46,818 nucleotides of DNA, from NCBI GenBank assembly GCA_002928395.1, contig PEQZ01000006.1:1-46818 (forward strand), given 5' to 3'. The position numbers were made by a program, and so were the translations under genes. Below, piece by piece: positions 32,588 to 46,678 of the stretch. The notes below the pieces were generated by a model that made no database searches, was not told the origin of the DNA, and saw only the letters and a program-made list of their open reading frames with translations. The stretch comes from Hyphomicrobium sp. GTDB lineage: Bacteria > Pseudomonadota > Alphaproteobacteria > Rhizobiales > Hyphomicrobiaceae. How positions within the stretch are numbered: position 1 is the first letter of the stretch; each line of letters begins with the position of its first letter.

Positions 32588-34009
32588 TCAGACGTCGGCC
32601 TCGTCGGCCGGCGCCTGGAGACCGTAACGGCGCAGCTTCGAGTAGAAACTCTGCCGGCTCAAGCCCAACATCTCGGCGGCCGACGCACGGTTGTCGTCGG
32701 TGAGTTCGAGCGCCGCCTCTATGCACATTCGCTCGATGATGTCGGCCGTCTCGCGTACGAGCGTCTTCATGGGCACCCGCCCGACGAGCTGGGTCATCTG
32801 CTCGATGGACCGCGGCAGACCTTGGCCGGCCGATGTAACATTGACAGGCGCCCGCTCGATGCGGCGCATCGAGAAGCCGAAGCAGGGACCCGATCCGTCG
32901 CGCACCGCGACCGCGGAGATCTCCACATCCTCGGTCGAGCCGAATTCACCCCGGACAACGGTCGCAAACCGGCGCACGGACCCGTGCTCCTTGAGATTGG
33001 CGACCAGCACGTTCACGTCGACCCCGACGAGCCCGAGCCAGCGGTCGAGCGGCTCACCCTTGGCCTGCGATGGCGACGCCAACTGCGCCAACTCGAGGAA
33101 GGCCGCATTCGCGGTCAAGACGCGGCGGTCGCCGTCCGTCACGACGATGGCGTCGGGCAGGCGTTCGATGACCCGCAGCATGCCCGACTTCGAGCGCAAC
33201 GAGTTGCTGGCAATATCTTCACCCACCACTGTCGACAACTGCACCAGAAAATAGGTCGCGTTGTCCTGGCGGAAGTGCGAGGCAGAAACCTTGAATTCCC
33301 GACCGTTCTCCGCGGCCCGGGCATGGACATCGTCTGCCCGCGGCAAGGACCGGGCGGCCGCCAGCAGCCCTCGCACCGCTTGCACACCGTCGGAGCTGAA
33401 ATAGTCCATGAACTCGTGGCCGATCACCCGCGCGCCGCCACTGGCGAGCAGCGCCGTCGCAGCCGGATTTGCCTCCACCACCTTGAACGTCGAAGCATCT
33501 ACGATAACGACAGCTTCGGAGGAAATCTCGAACAAGGCACGATAACGCGTTTCCGATTGGCGGATGCGCGCATACTCCCGCTCCAGCGACTGCTGCGCCT
33601 CGACCAGCCGCTGCTGCAACGCCGCAACCGCTTTCAGGTCGCGACCAACGGCCACCACGCGCCCGGTGTTGCCTATTTTGAAGGCCGAGTAGTTGACCGG
33701 GAGATCGCCGCGCCCACCAGGCGAAGGATGGTTGACCTGCCGCCAGCGCGGCTTTTCGGCGGTCGTCGCATCACGCAGAAGCTCCTCGATCTTGGGACGG
33801 CTTTCGGCGGTGACCGTCTCGACCCACGGCAGCCCTATCCAAGACGCGCACTCGTTCTGCGTGAACTCATCGCTGGCACAGGCGACATCACGGATGATGC
33901 CTTTGCCATCGAGGACCAGCGCGAGATCTGCCGAAGCGGAAATCAGCTTGGCTGCCGACTCCGCGTTCAGATCGCCGAGCGATCGCTTTGGTGTTTTGAA
34001 CTGTTTCAC
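32588..34009 (-). CDS. ppsR: PpsR/CrtJ photosynthesis repressor
   Basis: The product is 473 residues from a GTG at 34009 with no strong ribosome binding site. It has an N-terminal sensory part, a glutamine-rich linker helix near residue 130 (LQQRLVEAQQSLEREYARI), two PAS domains (about 150-265 and 275-385) and a C-terminal Fis-type helix-turn-helix (DDNRASAAEMLGLSRQSFYSKLRRYGL). PpsR represses bch, crt and puc genes under aerobic conditions through TGT-N12-ACA sites. Cysteine 429, just before the helix-turn-helix, matches the conserved regulatory cysteine; no cysteine lies near residue 250, where Rhodobacter PpsR has its second one. It is preceded by aerR, its usual antirepressor partner. Confidence 0.95.
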   Translation of the reverse strand: MKQFKTPKRSLGDLNAESAAKLISASADLALVLDGKGIIRDVACASDEFTQNECASWIGLPWVETVTAESRPKIEELLRDATTAEKPRWRQVNHPSPGGRGDLPVNYSAFKIGNTGRVVAVGRDLKAVAALQQRLVEAQQSLEREYARIRQSETRYRALFEISSEAVVIVDASTFKVVEANPAATALLASGGARVIGHEFMDYFSSDGVQAVRGLLAAARSLPRADDVHARAAENGREFKVSASHFRQDNATYFLVQLSTVVGEDIASNSLRSKSGMLRVIERLPDAIVVTDGDRRVLTANAAFLELAQLASPSQAKGEPLDRWLGLVGVDVNVLVANLKEHGSVRRFATVVRGEFGSTEDVEISAVAVRDGSGPCFGFSMRRIERAPVNVTSAGQGLPRSIEQMTQLVGRVPMKTLVRETADIIERMCIEAALELTDDNRASAAEMLGLSRQSFYSKLRRYGLQAPADEADV

Positions 34010-34086
34010 GGAGATGACTTTGGATGGCCGGTTCAGGAGATTTGACCTTATGACAACAGCGCCGTCACGTCGTACGTGCGTCCCGT

Positions 34087-35076
34087 CTAGGCTTGCAACT
34101 TGTCGACCTCGTTCAGATGAGACTCTACTTTGCTCACAGCGTCCAGCGCGTCAGTGCCGCACATATCCGCGCCAACCCGCTTGACCAAACTCGGATCCAG
34201 CGCGAACGCCCGGCCGCCAACCAGCACTGCGACGTGCTTGTTCTTGGACACGCGACGAGCCCACTCGATCGACAAACTGAGGCGATCGACGAACTTATGG
34301 CTACTCAAAGAATATCCTATTGCAGAGAAAGATTGTGTTTTCAATATTTTTCGAATTGCAACGGGATCGTCAGGCAGGCCGCTCCATACATCCCAGCCCG
34401 CAGACCGAAAGAATTTTTCCACCATCAACAGACCGAACGAGTGCTGCTCGCCCGGCGCTGGAAGCAGCACGATCCGACGAACGCAGCCGTCGCGACCGGT
34501 TGCGACCTTGACCGCATCGCCTTCAGCGCTCCCGAAAGGGGGGCTCAATCGCCTCAACATCCCTTGCAGGCGCGTCAAACCGATCGTCACATCGACGAAA
34601 TCGGCGGTGTCGGTTTCCCACATTTCGCCCAGGCGGCGCGCAACCGGCGTCATCAGATCCAACAAGATCGCTTCGACAGCCACGCCGCGGGCCTGAACGC
34701 TTTCGATGTAGCCCCAAGCCGCGCCCGCGTCGGACGCAATCACCAGGTGCGTAAGGTTCGCGACGTCTTCGCCGACAATCGTCTTCGATCGGATTGCGCT
34801 CTTTGCCGGCGCCGCTGCCGCGATCTGCTGATGCACGAGCATCAAACGCGGAATGATCTCACCCTGAATCAATACGTCGAGTTCGGCTTCAGCGTCATTC
34901 AAGGAATCCGCGACCGATGGCACTGCCCCGCGCACGGGTTCCACCTGCTGCCGATCGGCCTCGCCTTGAATACGATCCGTTTGCCGCAGCTGCGAAAATC
35001 TCGCGCGCTCCAGCGCGCTTGAAGCGATATGACCTGAAGAATTGGTTGCCTCGAACGGAGGCCTGTATCCAGCCAT
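34087..35076 (-). CDS. aerR: AerR/PpaA cobalamin-binding antirepressor of PpsR
   Basis: The product is 329 residues. After a variable N-terminus of about 95 residues comes a helical domain (VIASDAGAAWGYIESVQARG to ARRLGEMWETD) and a B12-binding Rossmann domain with PGEQHSFGLLMVE, in which H212 is the likely axial cobalt ligand. AerR proteins bind B12 and modulate PpsR/CrtJ binding in response to light. It lies 77 bp upstream of ppsR on the same strand, as in other purple bacteria. Its promoter faces that of bchF across a 337-bp gap that holds two candidate PpsR sites. It is called ppaA in R. sphaeroides. Confidence 0.92.
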   Translation of the reverse strand: MAGYRPPFEATNSSGHIASSALERARFSQLRQTDRIQGEADRQQVEPVRGAVPSVADSLNDAEAELDVLIQGEIIPRLMLVHQQIAAAAPAKSAIRSKTIVGEDVANLTHLVIASDAGAAWGYIESVQARGVAVEAILLDLMTPVARRLGEMWETDTADFVDVTIGLTRLQGMLRRLSPPFGSAEGDAVKVATGRDGCVRRIVLLPAPGEQHSFGLLMVEKFFRSAGWDVWSGLPDDPVAIRKILKTQSFSAIGYSLSSHKFVDRLSLSIEWARRVSKNKHVAVLVGGRAFALDPSLVKRVGADMCGTDALDAVSKVESHLNEVDKLQA

Positions 35077-37272
<2,196 letters not shown>

Positions 37273-37275
37273 GGC

Positions 37276-38931
37276 ATGCAGCTCACCGTCTGGACATACG
37301 AAGGCCCGCCGCACATCGGCGCCATGCGCATCGCAAACTCCATGCGCGGCGTCCACTATGTGCTGCATGCACCCCAAGGCGACACCTACGCCGACCTCTT
37401 GTTCACGATGATTGAGCGCAACAGCAAGCGCCCACCCGTCACCTACACGACCTTCCAGGCGCGCGACCTCGGAGGTGATACCGCGGAGCTGTTCAAGTCA
37501 TCCGCCCGTTCGGCCTACGAGCGCTTCAAGCCGGACCTTCTGTTGGTCGGCGCGTCCTGCACCGCCGAGCTGATCCAGGACGATCCTGGTGGGCTTGCCA
37601 AGGCGCTCGCTCTTCCGATCCCCGTCGTGCCGTTGGAGCTGCCAGCCTACCAGAAAAAAGAGAACTGGGGCGCGGCCGAGACCTTCTACCAGATCGTTCG
37701 TGCGGTCGCGGGCCCGCTCGCGCCCGCGCCCGGCACTCCGAAGGCACCCCGCAGGGCTGGTGCCCGCCCGTCCTGCAACATCCTCGGACCCACCTCGCTC
37801 GGCTTCCGCAACCGCGACGACGTGCGCGAGATTTCCCGCCTCATCGAAAGTCTGGGGATCGAGGTGGCCGTTGTGGCCCCGCTCGGCGCCTCTACCGCCG
37901 ATATCGCGCGCCTTGGAGACGCCGACTTCAATGTTGTGCTCTATTCCGAAATCGCCATGCAGGCGGCGCAGTTTCTCAAGCGCAGCTTTGGCCAACCGAT
38001 CGTCTCGATCGCCCCGATCGGCGTCGGAGCGACCCGCGCTTTCATCGCCGAGGTGGCCAAACTCGCTGGTGTCGACGCGTCCGGCGTGCTGTCGGACGCG
38101 GCGTCCCGGCTGCCATGGTACTCGCGCTCGGTGGACAGCACCTATCTCACGGGCAAACGTGTCTTCATCTTCGGCGACGGTACCCACGCTATCGCCGCCG
38201 CCCGCATCGCCAAGGAAGAACTCGGCTTCACCGTCGTCGGCCTCGGCACTTACTCGCGTGAAATGGCGCGCGAGGTGCGCGATGCCGCCAAGCTCTACGG
38301 CGTCGAGGCGCTGATCAGCGACGACTATCTCGAGGTCGAGGAGACGATCGCCGGGCTGCACCCCGAGTTGGTCCTTGGCACGCAAATGGAGCGCCATATT
38401 GCAAAGCGGCTTGGCGTGCCTTGCGCGGTGATCTCGGCGCCAGTTCATGTGCAAGATTTCCCCGCACGCTACTCGCCGCACATGGGTTTCGAAGGCGCAA
38501 ACGTCATTTTCGATACCTGGGTTCACCCCCTCATGATGGGCCTCGAAGAGCACCTGCTAGCGATGTTCCGCGAGGATTTCGAGTTCAACGACACGGCACC
38601 GTCGCACCTCGGCGGCCACGCCTCAGGTAAGGTCGCACACACCCCTGGATCGCGTACCGAGTCCCTTGCGCCCGCCGACACCAATCCACTCGCGGAGGCC
38701 GCCGTTGCAGCCTCCGCCGACTTGGCCGTGATCGAGCCGGGCGCGAAGCTCATGGCGACAATCGCGTCCGAAATCGTGTGGGCGGCGGAAGCCGAAACAG
38801 AACTCCGCAAGATCCCGTTCTTCGTGCGCGGCAAAGCCCGGCGCAATACCGAGACCTACGCCAAGCAACAGGGCGTGGCCCTGATTACGGTCGAGACGCT
38901 CTACGACGCCAAGGCCCACTTCGGGCGTTGA
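37276..38931 (+). CDS. bchB: Light-independent protochlorophyllide reductase subunit B
   Basis: The product is 551 residues. D36 (in PQGDTYADL) is the known non-cysteine ligand to the shared 4Fe-4S cluster. Other family marks are [30 protein letters not shown] and [26 protein letters not shown]. The C-terminal region (about 490-551) has the small DUF of BchB ([23 protein letters not shown]). The length is slightly above usual owing to an insertion near residue 150 and a linker near 445-475. The next gene is bchL, not bchH as in most purple bacteria. Confidence 0.96.
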   Translation: MQLTVWTYEGPPHIGAMRIANSMRGVHYVLHAPQGDTYADLLFTMIERNSKRPPVTYTTFQARDLGGDTAELFKSSARSAYERFKPDLLLVGASCTAELIQDDPGGLAKALALPIPVVPLELPAYQKKENWGAAETFYQIVRAVAGPLAPAPGTPKAPRRAGARPSCNILGPTSLGFRNRDDVREISRLIESLGIEVAVVAPLGASTADIARLGDADFNVVLYSEIAMQAAQFLKRSFGQPIVSIAPIGVGATRAFIAEVAKLAGVDASGVLSDAASRLPWYSRSVDSTYLTGKRVFIFGDGTHAIAAARIAKEELGFTVVGLGTYSREMAREVRDAAKLYGVEALISDDYLEVEETIAGLHPELVLGTQMERHIAKRLGVPCAVISAPVHVQDFPARYSPHMGFEGANVIFDTWVHPLMMGLEEHLLAMFREDFEFNDTAPSHLGGHASGKVAHTPGSRTESLAPADTNPLAEAAVAASADLAVIEPGAKLMATIASEIVWAAEAETELRKIPFFVRGKARRNTETYAKQQGVALITVETLYDAKAHFGR

Positions 38932-40663
<1,732 letters not shown>

Positions 40664-40667
<4 letters not shown>

Positions 40668-42109
40668 TCGGCTTAGCCAAACGGCTGTCCGCTAACGTCA
40701 CATCGACCATCGCGTCGATGGGGCCGCAGTGGTTGCCGTTTGCCGATGCGGCATCTGCCGAACTGCCGCTCGCCCGGTTGCTGCGGCTGTCTCTGTTCCA
40801 GGTCTCGGTCGGCATGTGCATGGTGCTGCTCACCGGCACCTTGAACCGCGTCATGATCACCGAACTCGGCGTCGCCGCCTCGATCGTAGCTGCAATGGTC
40901 TCGCTGCCACTGTTGTTTGCGCCATTGCGGCTCTTGATCGGTGTCCGCTCGGACGCGCACAAGTCGGCGTTCGGGTGGCGCCGCGTTCCCTTCATCTGGA
41001 CCGGTACGTTGATGATGTTCGCCGGCCTCGCCATCATGCCGTTCTCGCTCATCATCCTGTCGGGCGACACGCACGGCCCCATTCTGATCGGCCAGGTGTT
41101 CGCCGCCTTGGCCTTCCTGCTCGTCGGTGCCGGGCTGCACACCACCCAGACTGCGGGCCTTGCGCTCGCCTCCGACCTTGCGACCGAAGAGACGCGGCCC
41201 CGCGTCGTGGCCCTCCTATACGTGATGCTTTTGGTCGGCATGATGCTCAGTGCGCTCGTGCTCGGCGCGGTCTTGCAGAATTTCAATCCGCTCAAGCTGA
41301 TCCAAGTTATCCAGGGTACCGCGATGGTGGCGGTCACCCTCAACATCGTGTCGATGTGGAAGCAAGAGCCACGCGACATGGTACGGGCACGCAACGCCGC
41401 GCCGGACCCTTCCATCGCTGACGCCTGGCGCGCACTCCGGTCCGAGAAAGGCTCGAACCGCCTGCTGGTCGCCTTGGCGCTCGGAACCGCCGCTTTCAGC
41501 ATGCAGGACATCCTGCTCGAACCCTACGGCGGCGAGATCCTAGGTCTGTCCGTCAGCGCCACGACGGCACTCACCGCGCTGGTGGCTGGTGGCAGCCTTG
41601 TCGGGTTCTCGATCGCCGGCTGGCGGCTCGGCAAGGGGACGGACGCTTACCGCATTGCGGCGAGTGGCGCGCTGATCGGCATCGTCGCCTTCGTCGCCAT
41701 TATTCTCTCGGGTCCGCTGGATTCGCCCTCGGTGTTTCGGGTCGGCACGCTCTTCGTCGGGCTCGGCAGCGGCTTGTTCGCCGTCGGCACGATGACAGCC
41801 GCCATGTCCCACGTTCGGGATGGTCGGAGCGGGCTGGTGCTCGGTGCGTGGGGCGCGGTTCAGGCCACGGCAGCGGGCATTGCCGTCGCAAGCGGCGGCG
41901 CCATTCGTGACGGGCTCGGCGCGCTTGCCACGTCCGGAGCGCTCGGCCCTGCGCTCGACGGCCCCTTCGCCGGGTACAGCGCCGTCTACCACATCGAGAT
42001 TTTCCTGCTGTTTGCGACACTCGCCGCCATCGGCCCGCTCGTTCGCCCCCGATCGCAGGGAGCGGGGCGAACGAATTCCAGACTTGGACTGAACGATCTG
42101 CCCGGATGA
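40664..42109 (+). CDS. lhaA: Light-harvesting 1 assembly protein LhaA (PucC family)
   Basis: The product is 481 residues with about twelve membrane helices. It starts at the ATG overlapping bchM, then shows LLRLSLFQVSVGMCMVLLTGTLNRVMITELGVAAS and FGWRRVPFIWTGTLMMFAGLA, both typical of LhaA/PucC. It is needed for LH1 assembly and may deliver bacteriochlorophyll. The earlier open frame from 40484 overlaps bchM and is discounted. It lies 25 bp before puhA, and this order (bchM, lhaA, puhA) is the standard one. Confidence 0.95.
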
Positions 42110-42134
42110 AGCCTTAACCTTCGGAGGAACCGAC

Positions 42135-42950
42135 ATGCAAACCGGAGCTATCACACAATACATCGACGTCGCGCAGGTCGCGCTCTATGTATTTTTCCTG
42201 TTTTTCCTGGGGCTCGTGCTCTATATCCGCCGCGAAGACCGGCGTGAAGGCTATCCGCTCGTCTCGGCTCGCACCGGCGAACCCTACGCCGACAACGCGC
42301 TGTTCATTCCGGAGTCGAAGAGCTTCAAGCTGCAGAACGGCACCACAGTCTATGCGCCCAAGCCCAATACCGATACCCGCTCCGTCAAGGCGACCCCAGC
42401 CGACGGCTTCCCCGGTTCGCCTCTGATCCCGACGGGCGATCCCATGCTGGCCGAAGTGGGCCCGGGCTCATACGCGCTGCGCGCCGACGTTCCTGACGTG
42501 ACCTACGAGGGTCATGACCGCATCGTGCCGATGCGCGTCGCCACCGGCTTCTCCATCGAGCCGCGCGACCCCGATCCTCGCGGCATGCCCGTCTATGGCG
42601 CCGATGGTGTCCAGGGCGGCATTGTCCGCGACGTCTGGGTCGACCGTTCGGAGTATGTCATCCGGTATTTGGAAATTGAGGTCGGCCACAAAGCCGGTGC
42701 CGGTTCCAACGGGTCGAGCGGCGACGCCACCGTCGGGCTCCGCCGCGTTCTGCTGCCGATGAACTTCAGTGATGTCGACAAGGCCAACAAGAAGGTCATC
42801 GTGCACGCCATCCTGGGCAAGCACTTCGCCAACGTGCCGAGCCACAAATCGGCCGACCGCGTTACCCTGCTCGACGAGGACAAGATCGCAGCCTATTACG
42901 GCGCCGGCTTCCTCTATGCCACACCAGACCGCCAGGAGCCGCTGCTGTGA
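42135..42950 (+). CDS. puhA: Photosynthetic reaction centre H subunit
   Basis: The product is 271 residues. One N-terminal helix (about residues 12-30, VAQVALYVFFLFFLGLVLY) is followed by RREDRREGYPL, the usual cytoplasmic anchor, and the beta-barrel domain. DVWVDRSEYVIRYLEIEV contains the glutamate that corresponds to Glu173 of R. sphaeroides, important for proton delivery to QB. An insertion near residues 190-205 (AGAGSNGSSGDA) makes it slightly longer than usual. The ATG has GGAGGA seven bases upstream. Confidence 0.97.
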   Translation: MQTGAITQYIDVAQVALYVFFLFFLGLVLYIRREDRREGYPLVSARTGEPYADNALFIPESKSFKLQNGTTVYAPKPNTDTRSVKATPADGFPGSPLIPTGDPMLAEVGPGSYALRADVPDVTYEGHDRIVPMRVATGFSIEPRDPDPRGMPVYGADGVQGGIVRDVWVDRSEYVIRYLEIEVGHKAGAGSNGSSGDATVGLRRVLLPMNFSDVDKANKKVIVHAILGKHFANVPSHKSADRVTLLDEDKIAAYYGAGFLYATPDRQEPLL

Positions 42951-43639
42951 GACCTGATTCCGAATACGATTTCGAACCCGTACCCGGTTTGCCGCAGAAT
43001 TTGCCGCAAGGCGAACGGATGCTGTGGCAAGGGTCGCCGGATTGGATGGGCACGGCACGGCGCATCTATCACGTTCCTGCGGTGGCGATCTACTTCGGCA
43101 TCCTTGTGGCGTGGCGGATTACGGCCGGCATTCACGATGGGCTCGATCTGCCGACCGTGATCGAGAGCTGCGCATGGCTCGTTGGCATCGGCTCGATTGC
43201 CGTCGGGCTGTTGTTGGGCCTTGCTTGGGGTACGGCCCGCAGCACCATTTTCACCATAACCGACCAGCGGCTCGTCATGCGCTACGGCATGGCGCTGCCG
43301 CTGGCCCTGAACCTTCCGTTCAGCAAGATCGACGGCGCGGCATTCAAGCCGCACGCGGACGGCAGCGGCGACATTTCGGTAACGCTCACCGCCGACAACA
43401 AACTTTCCTATCTCATGCTATGGCCGTTCGCGCGACCGTGGCATCTGGTGCGGACACAGCCGATGCTGCGTTCGATCCCTGAGCCTCGAGCGGTGGCCGA
43501 ACTGTTGAGCGCCGCCTTGAAGGCTCAGGCCCTCGGGTATCCGGCGCCGCAGCCTTTGATTGGAATTCGAGTTGTGCCGACAGCCAGTATTGGCGCACGA
43601 AGCAGCACCAATAACCACGGCGTTGCAGCAGCGACATAG
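42947..43639 (+). CDS. puhB: Photosynthetic complex assembly protein PuhB
   Basis: The product is 230 residues from a GTG that overlaps the puhA stop by 4 bp. It has the PuhB layout: an N-terminal GLPQNLPQGERMLWQGSPDW, about three membrane helices, then a PH-like domain (TIFTITDQRLVMRYGMALPLALNLPFSKID). PuhB aids reaction-centre assembly. It is followed by a strong hairpin and a 198-bp gap before puhC. Confidence 0.95.
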   Translation: MRPDSEYDFEPVPGLPQNLPQGERMLWQGSPDWMGTARRIYHVPAVAIYFGILVAWRITAGIHDGLDLPTVIESCAWLVGIGSIAVGLLLGLAWGTARSTIFTITDQRLVMRYGMALPLALNLPFSKIDGAAFKPHADGSGDISVTLTADNKLSYLMLWPFARPWHLVRTQPMLRSIPEPRAVAELLSAALKAQALGYPAPQPLIGIRVVPTASIGARSSTNNHGVAAAT

Positions 43640-43837
43640 ACGAGCCAGAGCGGGTGATGGACGCGATTTTCGCGTCCTCACCCGCTCGAATCGCTCGCCA
43701 CGCTTTCTGAAACGGAGCATGATCCAAACCGACGGCCGACCACGGGAACGAATGCCAATCGTCTGACAATGACGGGCATTCGGTCAGCGGGATTGCATTG
43801 TCGACTGTCATTCGTGATCACGCTCGAGGAGTAGAAA
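43640..43837 (+). other. puhB-puhC intergenic region
   Basis: These 198 bp hold the hairpin at 43648-43687 and no gene. The remaining part could hold an internal promoter for puhC; GAGGAG lies six bases before the puhC GTG. Confidence 0.5.
43648..43687 (+). terminator. Long hairpin just after puhB
   Basis: GAGCGGGTGA-T-GGACGCG pairs with CGCGTCC and TCACCCGCTC to give a 17-bp stem with a single bulged T and an ATTTT loop. It begins 8 bp after the puhB stop codon. No T tract follows, so it may stabilise the 3' end of the puhAB message or reduce read-through to puhC rather than end transcription fully. Confidence 0.65.
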
Positions 43838-44299
43838 GTGGAACAGGTAAAGACCCATCGGGGCTTCCTTCCGAGGATCACGTATGTTGCAATTGCCGTC
43901 CTGATGGCCGTCGCGGCATTCGCGTTCATGTCGCGTCGCTCGGGTCACGTCGGCTATTCGGCCGATACCATTTCAGCCGTCGAAAGCCGGCAACTGGTGT
44001 TCAAGGATATGTCTGACGGCGGCATCGAGGTCATCGACGCCGAAAGCCGCCGGGCAGTGCTCATCATCCCTCCCGGCCAAGAACAAAGCTTCATTCGGAT
44101 GACAATGCGCAGCATGGCCCGACAGCGCAAGCAGGTGGGTGCTGGCGACCACGACCCGTTCACGCTCGCCCGCTCACCAGAAGGCATTTTGACCCTTGAC
44201 GATCCCGCCACAGGACGCAAACTCGTACTCAGCGCGTTCGGGTCCCTCAACGTCGCTGAATTCGCGAAATTGTTGAACAAGAGGACTGGTCGGCCATGA
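43838..44299 (+). CDS. puhC: Photosynthetic complex assembly protein PuhC
   Basis: The product is 153 residues starting from a GTG with GAGGAG six bases upstream. One N-terminal helix (about 13-31) is followed by a soluble domain with the family stretch RQLVFKDMSDGGIEVID and a C-terminal FGSLNVAEFAKLL. PuhC supports RC-LH1 complex formation. It overlaps the next gene by 4 bp. Confidence 0.93.
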   Translation: MEQVKTHRGFLPRITYVAIAVLMAVAAFAFMSRRSGHVGYSADTISAVESRQLVFKDMSDGGIEVIDAESRRAVLIIPPGQEQSFIRMTMRSMARQRKQVGAGDHDPFTLARSPEGILTLDDPATGRKLVLSAFGSLNVAEFAKLLNKRTGRP

Positions 44300-44601
44300 T
44301 CCTGGGATTTGCCGGCACGCGGGAAAAAATCGACGTACCCTGCACCATCGAGATCGAAAACACGCATGAAAGCCTGCATGCTCATGTCGAACTCGATGGC
44401 GGCATTCTGATCCAACCCGGCGACGAGGTGCTCGTCCACGGTGAACCTATTCGCGTCGGCTTCGGACAGAAGGCCACGATCAAGAGAATCGCTACCGTTA
44501 CCCGCGCCAACTGGCTCGAGCGGGGACTGACCAAGATCGCCGCACGCTTTGAATTCACCGAGCTCTATGAAGTGAGCTTCTCGTCCAGGAGCAAGCTATG
44601 A
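44296..44601 (+). CDS. Small conserved protein between puhC and acsF
   Basis: The product is 101 residues, soluble, with several beta-strand-like stretches ([38 protein letters not shown]). It overlaps puhC and acsF by 4 bp each, so it is firmly inside the operon. A gene of similar size occupies this position in many alphaproteobacterial photosynthesis clusters, but its role is not established. Sequence around GDEVLVHG looks like a small barrel or biotinyl-like fold; this is only an impression. Confidence 0.8.
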   Translation: MILGFAGTREKIDVPCTIEIENTHESLHAHVELDGGILIQPGDEVLVHGEPIRVGFGQKATIKRIATVTRANWLERGLTKIAARFEFTELYEVSFSSRSKL

Positions 44602-45665
44602 CGATTGAAACCCTCGGGCTCAACACCAACGAATCGACACGGCACGCGATCCATGATTCGATGTTGTCACCGCGCTTCTACACCACCGATTTCGACGAAC
44701 TCGACCGCACCGACGTCAGCTCCGTGCGCACGCAATGGGACGAGTTGCTCGCCGAAATGAAGAGCGACCCCAACAAATCGCACTTCCGCCGCTCCGATCA
44801 ATGGGATGCGTTCGACCTCGATAGCCTGCCGGAAGGCCTGCGCAAGGAGTTCCTCGACTTCCTGGTCAGTTCGTTGACGTCGGAGTTCTCCGGCTGCGTG
44901 CTTTATGCCGAAATGAAGAAGCGCGGCAAGAACCCCGACATTTGCGAACTGTTCAAATACATGAGCCGCGACGAGGCTCGGCACGCCGGCTTCATCAATG
45001 ATACGCTGAAGGACTTCGGCTACGGCGTCGATCTCGGCTTTCTGACGCGCACAAAAAAGTACACGTTCTTCAAGCCCAAGTTCATCTTCTATGCGACCTA
45101 CCTATCTGAGAAAATCGGCTACGCGCGCTACATTACCATCTTTCGTGAGCTCGAACGCCATCCAGAGCGCCGCATCCACCCGATTTTCAAATGGTTCGAG
45201 AAGTGGTGCAACGACGAGTTCCGCCACGGCGAGGCGTTCGCACTTTTGATGCGCGCAAACCCGAAGCTGCTCGAGGGCAACAACAAGCTCTGGGTCCGCT
45301 TCTTCTTGCTGGCTGTCTACGCCACCATGTACTGTCGTGACCATGCTCGGCCCGAGTTTCACAAGGCGCTCGGCATCAGTCCCACGGAGTACGACTATAC
45401 CGTGTTCCGCATCACCAACGAGATCTCGCGCCAAGTGTTCCCGCTCGAACTCGACATCGACAACCCGAAGTTCCGGGCCGGTCTCGAACGGCTGCGCGTC
45501 ATCAGCGAAACTATGGGCGAAACTGAGAAAGCCACAGGCCTCGTGGGTAAGCTGCGCCGCTTCGGCCTTGGCGCCTCGGCCGTCTACACGTTCTCGCGCC
45601 TTTATATGCTGCCTGCCAAGCCCAACGCGCTGCCGGAGAATATCCGTCTTGCGCCCGCCTGGTAG
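44598..45665 (+). CDS. acsF: Oxygen-dependent Mg-protoporphyrin monomethyl ester cyclase
   Basis: The product is 355 residues. The diiron ligands are spread over [24 protein letters not shown] and [15 protein letters not shown], the two ExxH pairs of the AcsF family. The enzyme forms ring E of bacteriochlorophyll with O2. Its presence means pigment can be made under air; the anaerobic enzyme BchE was not seen in this window. It lies between the 101-residue gene (4-bp overlap) and puhE (14-bp gap). Confidence 0.97.
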   Translation: MTIETLGLNTNESTRHAIHDSMLSPRFYTTDFDELDRTDVSSVRTQWDELLAEMKSDPNKSHFRRSDQWDAFDLDSLPEGLRKEFLDFLVSSLTSEFSGCVLYAEMKKRGKNPDICELFKYMSRDEARHAGFINDTLKDFGYGVDLGFLTRTKKYTFFKPKFIFYATYLSEKIGYARYITIFRELERHPERRIHPIFKWFEKWCNDEFRHGEAFALLMRANPKLLEGNNKLWVRFFLLAVYATMYCRDHARPEFHKALGISPTEYDYTVFRITNEISRQVFPLELDIDNPKFRAGLERLRVISETMGETEKATGLVGKLRRFGLGASAVYTFSRLYMLPAKPNALPENIRLAPAW

Positions 45666-45679
45666 AGGCGGATCACGCG

Positions 45680-46507
45680 ATGGCCGATCACGGGTTGCCA
45701 ATCCTGTTCGCGATGTTCGTCTGGTGGTTCAGCACGGGGGTCGTGATCTATCTCGACGGCCTGCCGGCGCGCACCTTCAAATGGAGCATGCTGGGGGCCA
45801 GCTTACTGGCCGCCGTCGCCCTTTTCGTGATGATCTCGACCGCAGGAGAGGCCACGCGGACGGGAGCTTACATCGCCTTCGCGTGCGGCCTCATGATCTG
45901 GGGCTGGCATGAGATGAGCTTCCTCATGGGCTACCTCACAGGACCGCGAAAGACCGCTTGTGCGCCCGGCTGCTGGGGGTTCACGCACTTCATCCATGGG
46001 ATCGAGACACTGCTATGGCATGAACTCGCGATCATCGGCACGGCCATCCTCATGTGGGCGCTGACTTGGGACAAGCCGAACCAAGTGGCATTTTGGACCT
46101 TCGCGATCCTAATGGGCATGCGGCAGAGCGCCAAACTCAACGTGTTCCTGGGCGTGCGCAACCTCAATGCCGATTTTTTGCCGCCGCACCTTGAATATCT
46201 CAAGGCGTTCCTGAAGACCAAACCGATGAACCTTCTGTTCCCGGTTTCAGTAACGGTGTCGACCATCATAACCGCCGTGCTGGTCGGGCGCGCGGCAGAC
46301 AGCGCGGCGGGCTCGTTCGATGCCGCGGCCTATACCTTCCTGTCGATCCTTATGGCACTCGCCGTGCTTGAACACTGGTTCCTGGTACTGCCGCTATCCG
46401 CCGAAAAACTGTGGACCTGGGGGCTCGCGTCACGGACCACGGACCAGCCCGATGTTCCGCCGACGGACGCCCCCCGTCGCACTCCGGTTGCGGCAAAGAC
46501 CGCCTGA
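45680..46507 (+). CDS. puhE: Photosynthetic complex assembly protein PuhE
   Basis: The product is 275 residues with about seven membrane helices. It shows the PuhE marks ATFVWWFSTG-like FVWWFSTGVVIYLDGLP at the N-terminus, GWHEMSFLMGYLTGPRK and FRHAIEA-like WGFTHFIHGIETLLWHELAI in the middle. It is the last gene of the bchF-puhE operon; a hairpin follows 6 bp after the stop. It is thought to affect bacteriochlorophyll supply and RC assembly. Confidence 0.93.
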   Translation: MADHGLPILFAMFVWWFSTGVVIYLDGLPARTFKWSMLGASLLAAVALFVMISTAGEATRTGAYIAFACGLMIWGWHEMSFLMGYLTGPRKTACAPGCWGFTHFIHGIETLLWHELAIIGTAILMWALTWDKPNQVAFWTFAILMGMRQSAKLNVFLGVRNLNADFLPPHLEYLKAFLKTKPMNLLFPVSVTVSTIITAVLVGRAADSAAGSFDAAAYTFLSILMALAVLEHWFLVLPLSAEKLWTWGLASRTTDQPDVPPTDAPRRTPVAAKTA

Positions 46508-46512
46508 CCCAA

Positions 46513-46535
46513 CCTGCCGATGTCAGACCGGCAGG
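46513..46535 (+). terminator. Hairpin after puhE
   Basis: CCTGCCG and CGGCAGG form a 7-bp stem with a 9-bp loop directly after the puhE stop codon. No T tract follows. It may end the operon or protect the message. Confidence 0.5.
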
Positions 46536-46678
46536 ACCCTCGATATTGCGCCGCTCCGCATGGGCCGTTGCAGGCCGTTGACGGCAGCCGTGGAAGTCGT
46601 TTGGAACAGAACAGCGCCTGAAATCCTGGAGTTCGTTTGCTGGTCCGGCGACAAGCAGACGATTAGACTCGCCAGAAG

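Noticed and set aside
32822-34045. A 407-codon plus-strand frame opposite ppsR
   Set aside because: It is the antisense mirror of ppsR, with histidine and arginine excess and no domain.
43790-43830. PpsR-like site before puhC
   Set aside because: The TGT and ACG half-sites are 11 bases apart instead of 12 and the match is weak.
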